This document shows positions 7,950 through 16,647 of a DNA stretch of 64,000 nucleotides, piece after piece. Positions within the stretch are counted from its first letter, which is position 1, and each line of letters starts with the position of its first letter. The stretch spans positions 372,001 through 436,000 of the forward strand of contig QOZR01000002.1 in the NCBI GenBank assembly GCA_003576685.1, written 5' to 3'. The notes below the pieces were generated by a model. That model saw only the letters and a program-made list of their open reading frames with translations. It made no database searches and was not told where the DNA came from. A program made the position numbers and the translations under genes. This DNA is from Virgifigura deserti (GTDB lineage Bacteria > Pseudomonadota > Alphaproteobacteria > Dongiales > Dongiaceae).

Positions 7950-9353
7950 ATGGATATTGAGGAAATCTCCCGCATCGACAGCGGCACGCTGGTCGAACAG
8001 GTCATGCAGGCGATCCGCAAGCGGATTGCCGGCCGCACGCTCGCGCCGGGGACGAGGCTGCCATCCATTCGGGGACTTGCCGCGCGGATGCAGGTTTCCA
8101 AATCGACCGTCGTCGAAGCCTATGACCGGCTTGCCGCCGAAGGCGTCATCCAATCCCGGCGTGGATCAGGCTTCTATGTGGCAGGACATATGCCGCCTTT
8201 GTCTCTGGCCGAGATCGGCCCGCGACTGGACCGCGCGGTCGATCCCTTCTGGGTGTCGCGCCAATCGCTCGAAGCGGGAGGCGATGTTCTAAAACCCGGC
8301 TGCGGCTGGCTACCCGCGTCCTGGATGCCCGACGCCGGCATCCGGCGGGCACTGCGTGCGCTGGCGCGCGCCGATCAGGCCAATCTCACCGACTACGGAA
8401 CGCCGCTTGGGCTGGCCCCGCTGCGTCAACTTCTATCCCGGCGTATGGCCGAGCATGGTATCGAGGCTTCACCCCACCAGATCATGCTGACGGAATCCGG
8501 CACGCAGGCCATCGACCTGCTCTGCCGCTTCCTGATCGAGCCGGGCGATACCGTGATGGTCGACGACCCGTGCTACTTCAACTTTCACGCCATGCTGCGC
8601 GCCCATCGGGCGAAGGTCGTCGGCGTCCCCTATACACCGACCGGTCCGGATATAGACCGGTTCGCGCAGGCTCTCGCCGAACATCGGCCGCGTCTGTACA
8701 TCACCAATTCGGCCCTGCATAACCCGACCGGAGCAACCCTTGCGTCCGTCGTCGCGCATCGGCTGCTCAAGCTCGCCGAACTGCATGACCTGACGATCAT
8801 CGAGGATGACATCTTCGCGGATTTCGAGCACGAAGCCGCGCCGCGTCTGGCCGCATTCGACGGGCTCGATCGCGTCATTCACATCGGCAGCTTCTCCAAA
8901 ACCCTTTCGGCCGCCGTGCGTTGCGGCTTCATCACCGCCCGCAAGGACTGGATCGAAGGTCTGGTCGATCTGAAAATCGCCACGTCCTTCGGCGGCGGTC
9001 ATTTCTCTGCCGAGTTGGTTCTCAGCATCCTGAAAGACGGCACCTATCGAAGACATCTCGACGGCCTGCGCGAGCGTCTTGCCCGCGCCATGGGGGAAGC
9101 AACCGGCCGTTTGAAAGAGATTGGCCTGACTCCACTGATCGAACCGCGCGCCGGCATGTTCCTTTGGTGCAGCTTGCCCGACGGGTTGGACGCCGCCGAC
9201 ATCGCCCGATTCGCGCTTGCCGACAATGTCGTCCTTGCTCCCGGCAATGTGTTCAGCCTCTCACAATCGGCCAGCGGTTTTCTGCGCTTCAACGTGGCGC
9301 AATCCCTGGACCCGCGCGTCTTCAAGGTGCTGCAAAGCGCCATGCGAGGGTGA
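7950..9353 (+). CDS. MocR/PdxR-type transcriptional regulator (GntR HTH fused to aminotransferase domain)
   Basis: 467 residues. N-terminal GntR winged helix at about 10-80 (LVEQVMQAIRKRIAGRTLAPGTRLPSIRGLA, QVSKSTVVEAYDRLAAEGVI), then a fold-type I aminotransferase-like domain. PLP-site residues are visible in NPTGATLASV, IIEDDIFADFEHE and the lysine of GSFSKTLSAAVR. Members bind PLP, alone or as an external aldimine, and switch divergent genes on or off. ATG at 7950 is preferred over the TTG at 7929, which lies inside the operator. It probably controls the EamA gene at 6983-7846. Confidence 0.9.
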   Translation: MDIEEISRIDSGTLVEQVMQAIRKRIAGRTLAPGTRLPSIRGLAARMQVSKSTVVEAYDRLAAEGVIQSRRGSGFYVAGHMPPLSLAEIGPRLDRAVDPFWVSRQSLEAGGDVLKPGCGWLPASWMPDAGIRRALRALARADQANLTDYGTPLGLAPLRQLLSRRMAEHGIEASPHQIMLTESGTQAIDLLCRFLIEPGDTVMVDDPCYFNFHAMLRAHRAKVVGVPYTPTGPDIDRFAQALAEHRPRLYITNSALHNPTGATLASVVAHRLLKLAELHDLTIIEDDIFADFEHEAAPRLAAFDGLDRVIHIGSFSKTLSAAVRCGFITARKDWIEGLVDLKIATSFGGGHFSAELVLSILKDGTYRRHLDGLRERLARAMGEATGRLKEIGLTPLIEPRAGMFLWCSLPDGLDAADIARFALADNVVLAPGNVFSLSQSASGFLRFNVAQSLDPRVFKVLQSAMRG

Positions 9354-9356
9354 GGC

Positions 9357-9391
9357 GAGGGCAATCACATCGTTGCGATGCGACTGCCCTC
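9357..9391 (+). terminator. Hairpin after the MocR gene, part of a dispersed repeat
   Basis: GAGGGCA (9357-9363) pairs with TGCCCTC (9385-9391), with an inner CATCG-TTG-CGATG stem at 9368-9380. It starts 3 bp after the stop and leads into TATTTC, so it can act as a terminator. Its core and the following AT-rich stretch resemble the element at 43632-43741. Confidence 0.6.
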
Positions 9392-9459
9392 TATTTCAAA
9401 CAATTAGAGGCTGATGCAGCGATCACACCGGCTCGACGTGATCGGATCAGGCTCCACAT

Positions 9460-11046
9460 CTAGTAACCGAGCGCGCACCCATCCTTCCGCGGATCTGAAC
9501 CGCCCGTCAGGACGCCGCGATCATGGTCGATCCGGATCGCCTGCCCGCCGCCATGCGGGCTCGCGGTGATGCGAACCTGGTGCTGCTTTTCGAGCAATCC
9601 GGCGATGCTCGCGCCGGGGATGCCGCGCTCGGCCTCGATCGCGCCATCCGTATAAAAGGCCCGCGGCGCGTCGAGCGCGGCCTGAACGTCCAGGCCGTAA
9701 TCGACGATGCCGGTCAGCAGATGCACATGGCCGAAGGGCTGGTAATCGCCGCCCATCACGCCGTAGGGCATCATGGCCCGGCCGTCCTTCACCACCATGC
9801 CCGGCATGATCGTGTGCAGGGGGCGCTTCGCCGGCTCGATCCGGTTCGGGTGCGACGGATCGATCCGGAACGAGGCGCCGCGGTTCTGGAACATGACACC
9901 GGTTTGCGGACAGAGCAGCCCGCTGCCGAAGGAGTGATAGATCGAGTTGATGAAGCTGACGGCGTTCAGATCCCGGTCGACGACGCAGAGATAGACCGTG
10001 TCGGACTTCGCCAGTCCCGGATCGGGCAGGCTCGTCATCGCCGCATCGTGGCGGATGAGGCCCCGCCGGGATGCCGCATGGCCCTTGGACAGGAGATCCG
10101 CGACTGTGACCGTCATCGCCGACTCGTCGGCGAACAGGGCATCGCGGTCCCAATAGGCGAGCCGGCCCGCCTCGACCTCGAGATGCAACCGGTCCGCCCC
10201 CATCGGGTCGAGCCCGGCGAGATCGAAGCCCTCGAGGATGTTGAGCATGATAAGGGCGGTCAGGCCCTGGTTGTTCGGCGGGACCTGATGCACGTCGAAA
10301 CCGCGATAGCGGGTCGCGATCGGGCGGACATAGTCGCTCTTCGTCGCGGCAAAGTCCTCGACGGTGTGAAGGCCGCCCTTGCCGCGGAGATAGGCCACCA
10401 TGGCCTCGGCGATCGCGCCCTCATAGAAGGCAGCGCGGCCATCCTTGCCGATGGCGCGCAGGGTGGCGGCGAGTTGCGGCTGCCGATGGATATCGCCTTC
10501 CGCCGGAACGGCGCCGTTGGGCAGGAACAGGGCCTTTGCGTTCGTATCCTTGCTCAGGAGTTCGACCGAGGACAGCCAGTCGAACCGGACCCGCGCATGG
10601 ATCGGATAGCCCTCCTCGGCATAGCGGATGGCCGGGGCCAGCAGTTCCGCGAGGTCCTTCGTCCCGTAATCGCGATTGAGCACCGTCCAGCCGTCGATCG
10701 CGCCGGGAAGGGTGGCCGAATGCACGGAGTCGGTCGTGATCTCGCGGATGCCCTGCTCCTGGAACCACTCCAGCGTCGCCGCTTTCGGCGACCGTCCGGA
10801 GCCATTGAGGGCGATCACCTGATCGCCCCCCTTCGGGCAGTAAAGGGCGAAGCAATCGCCGCCGATGCCGGTCGATTGCGGCTCGACGACGGCGAGCACC
10901 GCGGCGGCCGTGATCGCCGCGTCGATGGCGTTGCCGCCGGATTTGAGAATATCGAGGGCCGCGCCCGTCGCCAGCGGGTGCGAGGTCGCCACCATGCCGT
11001 TCGTCGCGTGGACCGGCGAGCGCCCGGGAGCCTGAAAATCGCGCAT
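9460..11046 (-). CDS. Gamma-glutamyltransferase family protein (GGT-like Ntn hydrolase)
   Basis: 528 residues, an N-terminal-nucleophile hydrolase that cleaves itself into two subunits. The nucleophile is T350 (SDTVYLCVVDRDLNAVSF); the large-subunit start HATNGMVATSHPLAT and the small-subunit end GGSDPRKDGCALGY are intact. GGT removes or transfers the gamma-glutamyl group of glutathione and related amides. No signal peptide is visible, so unlike E. coli Ggt it is probably cytoplasmic. It is the last gene of an operon with a GntR regulator and a polar amino-acid ABC system, which suggests hydrolysis of an imported gamma-glutamyl compound. ATG at 11046 is the first credible start. Confidence 0.9.
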   Translation of the reverse strand: MRDFQAPGRSPVHATNGMVATSHPLATGAALDILKSGGNAIDAAITAAAVLAVVEPQSTGIGGDCFALYCPKGGDQVIALNGSGRSPKAATLEWFQEQGIREITTDSVHSATLPGAIDGWTVLNRDYGTKDLAELLAPAIRYAEEGYPIHARVRFDWLSSVELLSKDTNAKALFLPNGAVPAEGDIHRQPQLAATLRAIGKDGRAAFYEGAIAEAMVAYLRGKGGLHTVEDFAATKSDYVRPIATRYRGFDVHQVPPNNQGLTALIMLNILEGFDLAGLDPMGADRLHLEVEAGRLAYWDRDALFADESAMTVTVADLLSKGHAASRRGLIRHDAAMTSLPDPGLAKSDTVYLCVVDRDLNAVSFINSIYHSFGSGLLCPQTGVMFQNRGASFRIDPSHPNRIEPAKRPLHTIMPGMVVKDGRAMMPYGVMGGDYQPFGHVHLLTGIVDYGLDVQAALDAPRAFYTDGAIEAERGIPGASIAGLLEKQHQVRITASPHGGGQAIRIDHDRGVLTGGSDPRKDGCALGY

Positions 11047-11084
11047 CAAAGTCTTCTTCCCTTTCGTAGTGACTGGTGTTCCGC

Positions 11085-11822
11085 CTAACCGCGCACGGCC
11101 ATCTGCAGCGCCTTCGCTTCGGCAAGCCGGCGAATGTTGTCTCGCGATGTCTGGACGTGGGCCTTCGCGGCCGCGACCACTGCGGCTTCGTCGCGCCGAC
11201 AGACGGCGTCGACGATGGCGCGGTGCTCCTCCACGGTGTTGTCCCACTTGTCGATCCACAGAATCTCCAGCCAGAGCGCGAGCTGGAGCCGCTCATAGAT
11301 CCGCGTCAGCGTCTCGACGAGATAGCGGTTGCCGGTCGCTTCCGCGATCACCTCGTGGATCCTCAGCCCCAGCTCCAGCTCCTCGGCGATGTCCTGGACG
11401 GACCGCGAGTCACGCTCGTTCAGCCGCTCGATCCGCTCCATCACCGTGCGGAGTCGGGCGAGATCGCGGTTCGAGGCATGGCGCACCGCCTCCATCGCGG
11501 CATGCACGTCGAGAACCTCGCGGACGTTCAGGAGGTCGAGGAGCGCCGTGGCGTCGAGATCGATGACGACATAGCCGTGATGCGGCTTGCCGATGACGAG
11601 ACCGTCCTGCTCCAGCCGCGTCAGCGCCTCCCGCAGGGGCGTTCGGCTGACGCCGAGACGCCGGGCCAGATCCGCCTCGGCAAGACGCTCGCCCGGCTTG
11701 AGGCTGCCGCGCAGGATCAGCGCCTTCAACGAGCTGTAGGCCTTTGACCGCAGCGTGCCGGAGCCGGCCTCCTGAGTCCCGGTCTGCAGCGGACGCAACG
11801 GTTCGGCGCTAACCGCGGTCAT
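11085..11822 (-). CDS. GntR/FadR-family (FCD domain) transcriptional regulator
   Basis: 245 residues. The winged helix at about 28-95 contains KPGERLAEADLARRLGVSRTPLREAL and a C-terminal all-helical FCD effector domain with the metal/ligand histidines (DVHAAMEAVRHAS, LGLRIHEVIAEATGN, EEHRAIVDAV). It overlaps the upstream permease by ATGA and is the fourth gene of the SBP-permease-permease-GntR-GGT operon. A 12-bp palindrome ATTGTATACAAT upstream of the first gene is the likely autoregulatory operator. Confidence 0.9.
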   Translation of the reverse strand: MTAVSAEPLRPLQTGTQEAGSGTLRSKAYSSLKALILRGSLKPGERLAEADLARRLGVSRTPLREALTRLEQDGLVIGKPHHGYVVIDLDATALLDLLNVREVLDVHAAMEAVRHASNRDLARLRTVMERIERLNERDSRSVQDIAEELELGLRIHEVIAEATGNRYLVETLTRIYERLQLALWLEILWIDKWDNTVEEHRAIVDAVCRRDEAAVVAAAKAHVQTSRDNIRRLAEAKALQMAVRG

Positions 11823-12553
11823 CGCCCGAACCCGAAGCCGAAGCCGCGCTGCGTCGGCTGCGCCTCTCGCGGCCGGAGGTGGGCGAGCAGTCGACGCTCC
11901 ACCCGCCTGGCGACGAAGAGGACGCCATAGACCAGGACGAGGTAGAAAGCCGCCGCCGTCAGGAACGCCTCGTAGAAGGCGAAATCGCGGGAAGCGATGA
12001 CCCGTGCGACGCCGGTGATGTCCATCAGCGTGATGATCGACACGAGCGACGTCGCCTGAAGCTGATAGACGATCTCGTTCGTATAGGCGGGCCAGGCAAG
12101 GCCGAGGGCGCGCGGCAGGACGATCCGCCGGAAGCGGAGCCGGCGCGGCATGCCGCAGGCCCGCGCGGCCTCGATCTCCCCCTTCGGGACGCCGGCGATG
12201 GCGCCGCGCAGGATCTCGCCCGTATAAGCCGCCGTGTTCAGCGTGAGCGTCAGAAGCGCGCAGAACCACGGCTCGCGGAAAAAGGTCCAGAGGCCGACGG
12301 CCTTGAGCGCCGGGACGAACTGGCCGCTGCCGTAATAGATCAGGAATATCTGCGCCAGCAGCGGCGTTCCCCGGACGAAGAGGACATAGGCCGTCGCCGG
12401 CCAGCGCCAGCGCCGATGGGGCGACAGGCGCATCAGCGCGAGCGGAACCGCGAGCGCAAAACCGAGGACACAGCTCGCCACCGTGAGCTCGAGCGTGACG
12501 ACGAGACCCGACAGGAACCGCGGAATGTTTTCGACGATCAGGTCGAAATTCAT
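11819..12553 (-). CDS. Polar amino-acid ABC transporter permease (HisM/HisQ type)
   Basis: 244 residues, about five membrane helices, and the ATPase-coupling EAA loop (GEIEAARACGMPRRLRFRRIVLPRA). Belongs to the PAAT family that imports polar amino acids, opines and similar solutes. Start overlaps the stop of the paired permease at 12550 by ATGA. An odd run of alternating glycine and phenylalanine (RGFGFGFGR) closes the protein. Confidence 0.92.
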   Translation of the reverse strand: MNFDLIVENIPRFLSGLVVTLELTVASCVLGFALAVPLALMRLSPHRRWRWPATAYVLFVRGTPLLAQIFLIYYGSGQFVPALKAVGLWTFFREPWFCALLTLTLNTAAYTGEILRGAIAGVPKGEIEAARACGMPRRLRFRRIVLPRALGLAWPAYTNEIVYQLQATSLVSIITLMDITGVARVIASRDFAFYEAFLTAAAFYLVLVYGVLFVARRVERRLLAHLRPREAQPTQRGFGFGFGR

Positions 12554-13245
12554 AGCCGCGCCCCTTCCACGCCCCGGTTGGCCCAGGCCTCCGCTCGTGA
12601 CTGGAGCCACATCGAGACCAGCGTGATCGCGAGATAGATCAGGCAAGCCACGAAGAAGAAGGTGAACGGCATCCGCGTCGTCCGCGCCGCCACGTCGGCG
12701 CTGCGCATCAGCTCGGGAAGCTGGATCACGGAGATCAGGGCGGTCGCCTTGATCAGAACCATCCAGACATTGCCGAGTCCCGGCAGGGCATAGCGCAGCA
12801 TCTGCGGCAGGACGACCAGCCGAAAGACGAGAAAGCCGTTGAAGCCGAGCGCCCTCGCCGCCTCGACCTGCCCTTTCGACACGGCGAGATAGGAGGCCCG
12901 GAAGACCTCGCTGGCGAAGGCGCCATAGATGAAGGTGATTGTCCCGACGCCCGCCAGGAAGGGGTTGATCGCGATCTTGAGCTCGAGCCCCATCGCCGCG
13001 CCGAGGTCCTGAATCAGGGTCGGGACGCCGTAATAGACGAGGAGGAGAAGCACGAGCTCCGGAACGCCGCGGACGATCGTCGTATAAACCTCGACGGCGC
13101 CGCGGACGAACCATGTCCCGAAGAGCTTCGCCAGCGCGACGACGAGTCCGACGACGATCGCACAAACCATCGACGCCAGACCAACGAGCACGGTGAGCCG
13201 CGCGCCGTCGAGGATCATCCAGCCATAGCCTTGGAGATCAAACAT
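12550..13245 (-). CDS. Polar amino-acid ABC transporter permease (HisQ/ArtQ type)
   Basis: 231 residues with the HisQ-type layout and EAA loop KGQVEAARALGFNGFLVFRLVVLPQ. Forms the transmembrane heterodimer with the product of 11819-12553. ATG at 13245 is chosen over the adjacent TTG at 13248. No ABC ATPase gene is present on either side, so the energising subunit must come from elsewhere. Confidence 0.92.
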   Translation of the reverse strand: MFDLQGYGWMILDGARLTVLVGLASMVCAIVVGLVVALAKLFGTWFVRGAVEVYTTIVRGVPELVLLLLVYYGVPTLIQDLGAAMGLELKIAINPFLAGVGTITFIYGAFASEVFRASYLAVSKGQVEAARALGFNGFLVFRLVVLPQMLRYALPGLGNVWMVLIKATALISVIQLPELMRSADVAARTTRMPFTFFFVACLIYLAITLVSMWLQSRAEAWANRGVEGARL

Positions 13246-13302
13246 CAAGCAATCTCGGCGGGAAAACGAGACGGAACCGGCACGGCACCGGTCCCTGCCC
13301 CG

Positions 13303-14085
13303 TCAGTCTCCGTACACGTCGAAGCCGAACCACTTGTCGCTGATCCGGTCGTAGGTGCCGTCGGCCCGGACCTCCTGGATCGCTTTGTTGAAGGCGTCCC
13401 GCAGCTCCGTCTCGCCCTTGCGCACGCCGACGCCGGCGCCGGCGCCGAACCATTCCTCGCCGGTGAAGCTGGGGCCGCGGAACTCGAACTCGGCGCCGTC
13501 GGGCGTCTTCAGGAACCCGTCCGAAAGCGCCACGACATCGCCCATCACCGCGTCGAGCCGGCCGGAGGCAAGGTCGAGATAGGCTTCGTCGAAGGTCCCG
13601 TAGACGCGCAGCTCGACATCCGGGAAATTGTCGCGCATGAAGCGCTCGAAGCTGGTGGCCCGCTGCGTGCCGACGACGATATCGGCCAAGCCTTCAGCCG
13701 TGATCTCGATATCGCTCTCCTTCGGCACGACGAAGCGCGCCGGGACCTGGTAGTATTTTTGGGAGAAGTCGATCTTCTCCTTTCGCTCCTCGGTGATGTA
13801 GAGCGAGGCGATGATCGCGTCATACTTGTCCGCCATCAGCCCCGGAATGATGCCGTCCCAGTCCTGAACGACGTAAGTGCATTCGACGTTCATCCGTTCG
13901 CACAGAGCGTCGGCGAGATCGATCTCGAACCCCTTCACCGTTCCGTCCTGGTCGAGATAGTTGAAGGGCGGGTAGGCCCCCTCGGTGCCGATCGTGATCT
14001 CGGCCGGCAGCTCCGCTCCGGCCGACGATACGGCCAGTAGGGCCGAACAGGCCAATGCCGCAAGTCCCGTTATTGCAAACTTCAT
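13303..14085 (-). CDS. Periplasmic polar amino-acid binding protein
   Basis: 260 residues with a Sec signal peptide over about 1-24 (MKFAITGLAALACSALLAVSSAGA). It is followed by the family 3 solute-binding fold: ITIGTEGAYPPFNYLDQDGTVKGFEIDLADALCERM, WDGIIPGLMADKYDAIIASLYITEERKEKIDFSQKYY and the C-terminal YDRISDKWFG. The amino-carboxylate-binding arginine region and the acidic pocket are present, so the ligand is probably an amino acid or a derivative. First gene of the GGT operon. Confidence 0.92.
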   Translation of the reverse strand: MKFAITGLAALACSALLAVSSAGAELPAEITIGTEGAYPPFNYLDQDGTVKGFEIDLADALCERMNVECTYVVQDWDGIIPGLMADKYDAIIASLYITEERKEKIDFSQKYYQVPARFVVPKESDIEITAEGLADIVVGTQRATSFERFMRDNFPDVELRVYGTFDEAYLDLASGRLDAVMGDVVALSDGFLKTPDGAEFEFRGPSFTGEEWFGAGAGVGVRKGETELRDAFNKAIQEVRADGTYDRISDKWFGFDVYGD

Positions 14086-14398
14086 CCTCGCCTCCTGTTC
14101 TTCGCGCCTCGACGGCCTTTCAGCAGCCGGCCGTCGCATTCATGATTGTATACAATGACGTATGCTGCTGCCCCAGTAAAGCGGTGCCGGCAGGACCGGC
14201 GCACGGAGCCGACGATGCGACTCGCCCGCTACAGCCACCAGGGGCACGCATGTTCATGGATCTCGGTGTATAAAGGGCTTTACGAGCTTTTTAACCATCC
14301 TCGCCCATTACACGTTTCGCAACCTGCCACGCCGGACCGCGAGAATCAGGAGTGCAACCGGAAGGCCGAGATAGCCAGAGGAGTTGATGGATTAGACA
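14086..14398. other. Intergenic region between the ABC binding protein and carbonic anhydrase genes
   Basis: A 313-bp divergent spacer. It holds the GntR-type palindrome at 14145-14156; I see no recognisable promoter for the carbonic anhydrase gene. Confidence 0.5.
14145..14156. promoter_or_regulatory. FadR/GntR-type operator
   Basis: ATTGTATACAAT, a perfect 12-bp palindrome matching the TNGTNNACNA core bound by FCD-domain GntR regulators. It is 60 bp upstream of the binding-protein ATG at 14085, the head of an operon that encodes such a regulator. Confidence 0.7.
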
Positions 14399-15019
14399 AT
14401 GGAACGCTTGATCAACGGGTTCCGTCGATTTCACAGGACCTACTACCAGGATCATCGCGAGGTGTTCGACGCCCTGGCCTCGAACGGGCAATCGCCCAGG
14501 GCCTTGGTGATCGCCTGCTCCGACTCGCGCGCCGACCCGCAACTGATCTTCGGCTCGCCGCCGGGCGAGATCTTCGTCGTGCGCAACGTCGCGAACCTGG
14601 TTCCGCCCTACGCCCCCAATGCCGACTATCACGGCACGAGCGCCGCCCTCGAGTTCGCCGTCCGCGCGCTCTCGGTCGAGCATATCATCGTGATGGGCCA
14701 CACCCATTGCGGCGGCGTCAACGCGTTGCTGAAGCAGTCGGAAACCCCGGGCAGCGATTTCATTTCCAATTGGATGTCCATCGCCCAGCCGGCACGGGAG
14801 CGGGCACTGGCCGCCACGCAAGACCGGCCGGAAGACGCCCAGCGCACCTGCGAGCACGAGACGATCAAGGTCTCGCTCGGCAACCTGATGACCTTCCCCT
14901 GGATCCGCGAGCGCGTCGAGCGCGGCGATCTTTCCCTCCATGGCTGGCACTTCGACCTGGAAACGGGAAACCTGATGCGGCTCGGGTCCGAAGGGGCGTT
15001 CGAGCCCGTCGCGTTGTAG
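14399..15019 (+). CDS. Beta-class carbonic anhydrase
   Basis: 206 residues, close to the usual family length. Zinc ligands are C40 (ACSDSRADP, with the D42/R44 dyad), H101 and C104 (GHTHCGG); the conserved FVVRNVANLVPP segment follows the first cysteine. Interconverts CO2 and bicarbonate in the cytoplasm, feeding carboxylases and pH balance. Start at 14399 is preceded by AGGAG at a good distance. Appears to be a single-gene unit. Confidence 0.95.
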   Translation: MERLINGFRRFHRTYYQDHREVFDALASNGQSPRALVIACSDSRADPQLIFGSPPGEIFVVRNVANLVPPYAPNADYHGTSAALEFAVRALSVEHIIVMGHTHCGGVNALLKQSETPGSDFISNWMSIAQPARERALAATQDRPEDAQRTCEHETIKVSLGNLMTFPWIRERVERGDLSLHGWHFDLETGNLMRLGSEGAFEPVAL

Positions 15020-15175
15020 CGCGTCCGATCAACGGCTGCTCCTGTACCCGGCGCCAGGTGATCCTGCATCGGAGTCGCTCTTTCGCGGCACTTTGCGGTA
15101 AGATCGGATCGGGCGTCGGAAACCGGAGAGGCGAACTGAGGAGACGACGGCAGATCCCGTCGCGGGAGGGTTCTC

Positions 15176-16036
15176 CTGCTCACCTCGACAAGTCTTCTTG
15201 CGGACGCTCTGGGACGCAATCTGGCGGATACCTATCGGCGCACCTTCGCTGAGCGCGAGCCGCAATATGCAGCCGTTCTCGACGGTGCGGCGCGGCTTGT
15301 CATCGAGTGCATCGCCAATAGCGACGCCCTCTATCACGACGCCGATCACACGGCCCTGGTCACGCTCGTCGGCCAGGACATCCTCCGCGGCAGACGCCTG
15401 ACCGAAGTCGTCAGCCCGGAGGATTGGCTTCACTTCCTGATCGCCCTGCTGGCCCACGATATCGGCTATGTGCGCGGCATCTGCCGGGAGGATCGGTCGG
15501 ACAGCTTCGTCATCGACGCCGCCGGCACGCGCTTGCCTTGGCCGCGCGGCGCGTCCGACGCCTATCTCGCGCCCCATCACGTCGAACGGTCGAAACTGGT
15601 GGTGCTGCAGCGCTTCGCCGAGGTTCCTTTCATCGATGCGGACCGGGTTGCGCGGGCCATCGAACTAACCCGATTTCCGGTCCCCGACGACGGGGACTAT
15701 GCCGAAACCGATACCGAGGCGGGCCTCGTGCGCGCCGCGGATCTGATCGGTCAACTCGGCGATCCGTTCTATCTCCGTAGGTTGAACGCCCTGTTCCACG
15801 AATTTACGGAAACCGGAACTGCAGCGGCCCTTGGCCTCGCCAGCCCGGCCGACCTGGTCGACGCCTATCCGCGCTTCTTCTGGAGCCGGGTCGAGCCCTA
15901 TATCGGCGATGGGCTTTGCCACCTGGAGAGGACCGTGGAGGGCAAGCAGTGGATCGCGACCCTCTACAGCCATGTGTTCGCAGTCGAGCATCGGCGGCAA
16001 CGATTAGGCCCCCACCCCGGCGCCAACAGGACATAG
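15176..16036 (+). CDS. HD-domain metal-dependent phosphohydrolase, probable CTG start
   Basis: About 286 residues. HD-family metal ligands are visible: LYHDADHT, then AHDIGYVRG (the HD pair), and the later aspartate in RAADLIGQLGD. Such proteins hydrolyse nucleotides or phosphate esters. The last in-frame stop upstream is the TGA at 15137, and there is no ATG, GTG or TTG in frame until a GTG at 15470, which would delete the metal site. CTG at 15176, 5 nt after GGGAGGG, is the best start. A non-standard start or an upstream sequence error are both possible. Substrate unknown. Confidence 0.7.
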   Translation: MLTSTSLLADALGRNLADTYRRTFAEREPQYAAVLDGAARLVIECIANSDALYHDADHTALVTLVGQDILRGRRLTEVVSPEDWLHFLIALLAHDIGYVRGICREDRSDSFVIDAAGTRLPWPRGASDAYLAPHHVERSKLVVLQRFAEVPFIDADRVARAIELTRFPVPDDGDYAETDTEAGLVRAADLIGQLGDPFYLRRLNALFHEFTETGTAAALGLASPADLVDAYPRFFWSRVEPYIGDGLCHLERTVEGKQWIATLYSHVFAVEHRRQRLGPHPGANRT

Positions 16037-16048
16037 ATAGAAAGCCAC

Positions 16049-16076
16049 TTGCAAAATAGAACGATCGCTCTATTTT
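16049..16076 (+). promoter_or_regulatory. Candidate sigma-70 promoter of the TetR gene, possibly giving a leaderless mRNA
   Basis: TTGCAA (16049-16054), 16 bp, TATTTT (16071-16076). The start point would fall at or next to the ATG at 16084, and no Shine-Dalgarno sequence precedes that ATG. Confidence 0.45.
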
Positions 16077-16077
16077 G
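16052..16077. promoter_or_regulatory. TetR-type operator
   Basis: CAAAATAGA (16052-16060), a CGATCG centre, and TCTATTTTG (16069-16077), a 26-bp near-perfect palindrome. It lies 6 bp before the TetR start and covers the candidate promoter, so binding would repress the TetR-EamA operon. Confidence 0.75.
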
Positions 16078-16083
16078 CGGGTC

Positions 16084-16647
16084 ATGAGGGACAAGCGGCA
16101 GGACATCGCGGCGGCGGCGGATCGGCTCTTCTATCGCGAGGGCTTCGCGGAGGTCGGCATCGACCGGGTGGTCGACGAGGCGGCGGTCGCGCTCGGAACC
16201 CTTTATCGCCACTTCAAGGGCCGGTCGGAGGTCGTGGTCGGCGCCATGGAGCACCGCCACGCCGCGTTCCTGGCGGCGCTCGAGCAGGCGACCGGCGGGC
16301 GCGGTGGGCCGGACTGCGTGCTCGGGCTGTTCGATGCGCTGGGGGCATGGAGTACGGAGAAGGGCGGAAACGGATGCTTCTTCCTGCGCGCCGTGTCCGA
16401 TCACCCGCAGGATGCCGCAATGCGCACGGCGGCCCTGGCTCACAAGAAGGCCTATCTCGCGCTCGTGCGGCGGCGGCTCAGGGATGGCGGGTGGAACGAG
16501 GCGCAGGCGACGCGGCTTGCGCCGGCCCTATTCCTTCTTCTCGAAGGCGCGGTGGCGGCCGCGTTCACGCTCGGTGACGAGGCCGCGATCACCGAAGCGC
16601 GGGAAATCGCGGCGTTGCTGCTTCGGGCGGATCGCCCGAAGTCATGA
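16084..16647 (+). CDS. TetR/AcrR-family transcriptional regulator
   Basis: 187 residues. The helix-turn-helix covers about 1-50 (DIAAAADRLFYREGFAEVGIDRVVDEAAVALGTLYRHFKGRSEVVV), followed by a ligand-binding helical domain. It overlaps the EamA transporter start by ATGA, so regulator and exporter form one operon. The palindrome immediately upstream makes it a self-repressor. ATG at 16084 is preferred; the TTG at 16075 is inside the operator. Confidence 0.92.
   Translation: MRDKRQDIAAAADRLFYREGFAEVGIDRVVDEAAVALGTLYRHFKGRSEVVVGAMEHRHAAFLAALEQATGGRGGPDCVLGLFDALGAWSTEKGGNGCFFLRAVSDHPQDAAMRTAALAHKKAYLALVRRRLRDGGWNEAQATRLAPALFLLLEGAVAAAFTLGDEAAITEAREIAALLLRADRPKS

Noticed and set aside
15470..16036. 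GTG at 15470 as the start of the HD protein
   Set aside because: It would remove the HD metal-binding motif, which is clearly encoded in frame upstream.
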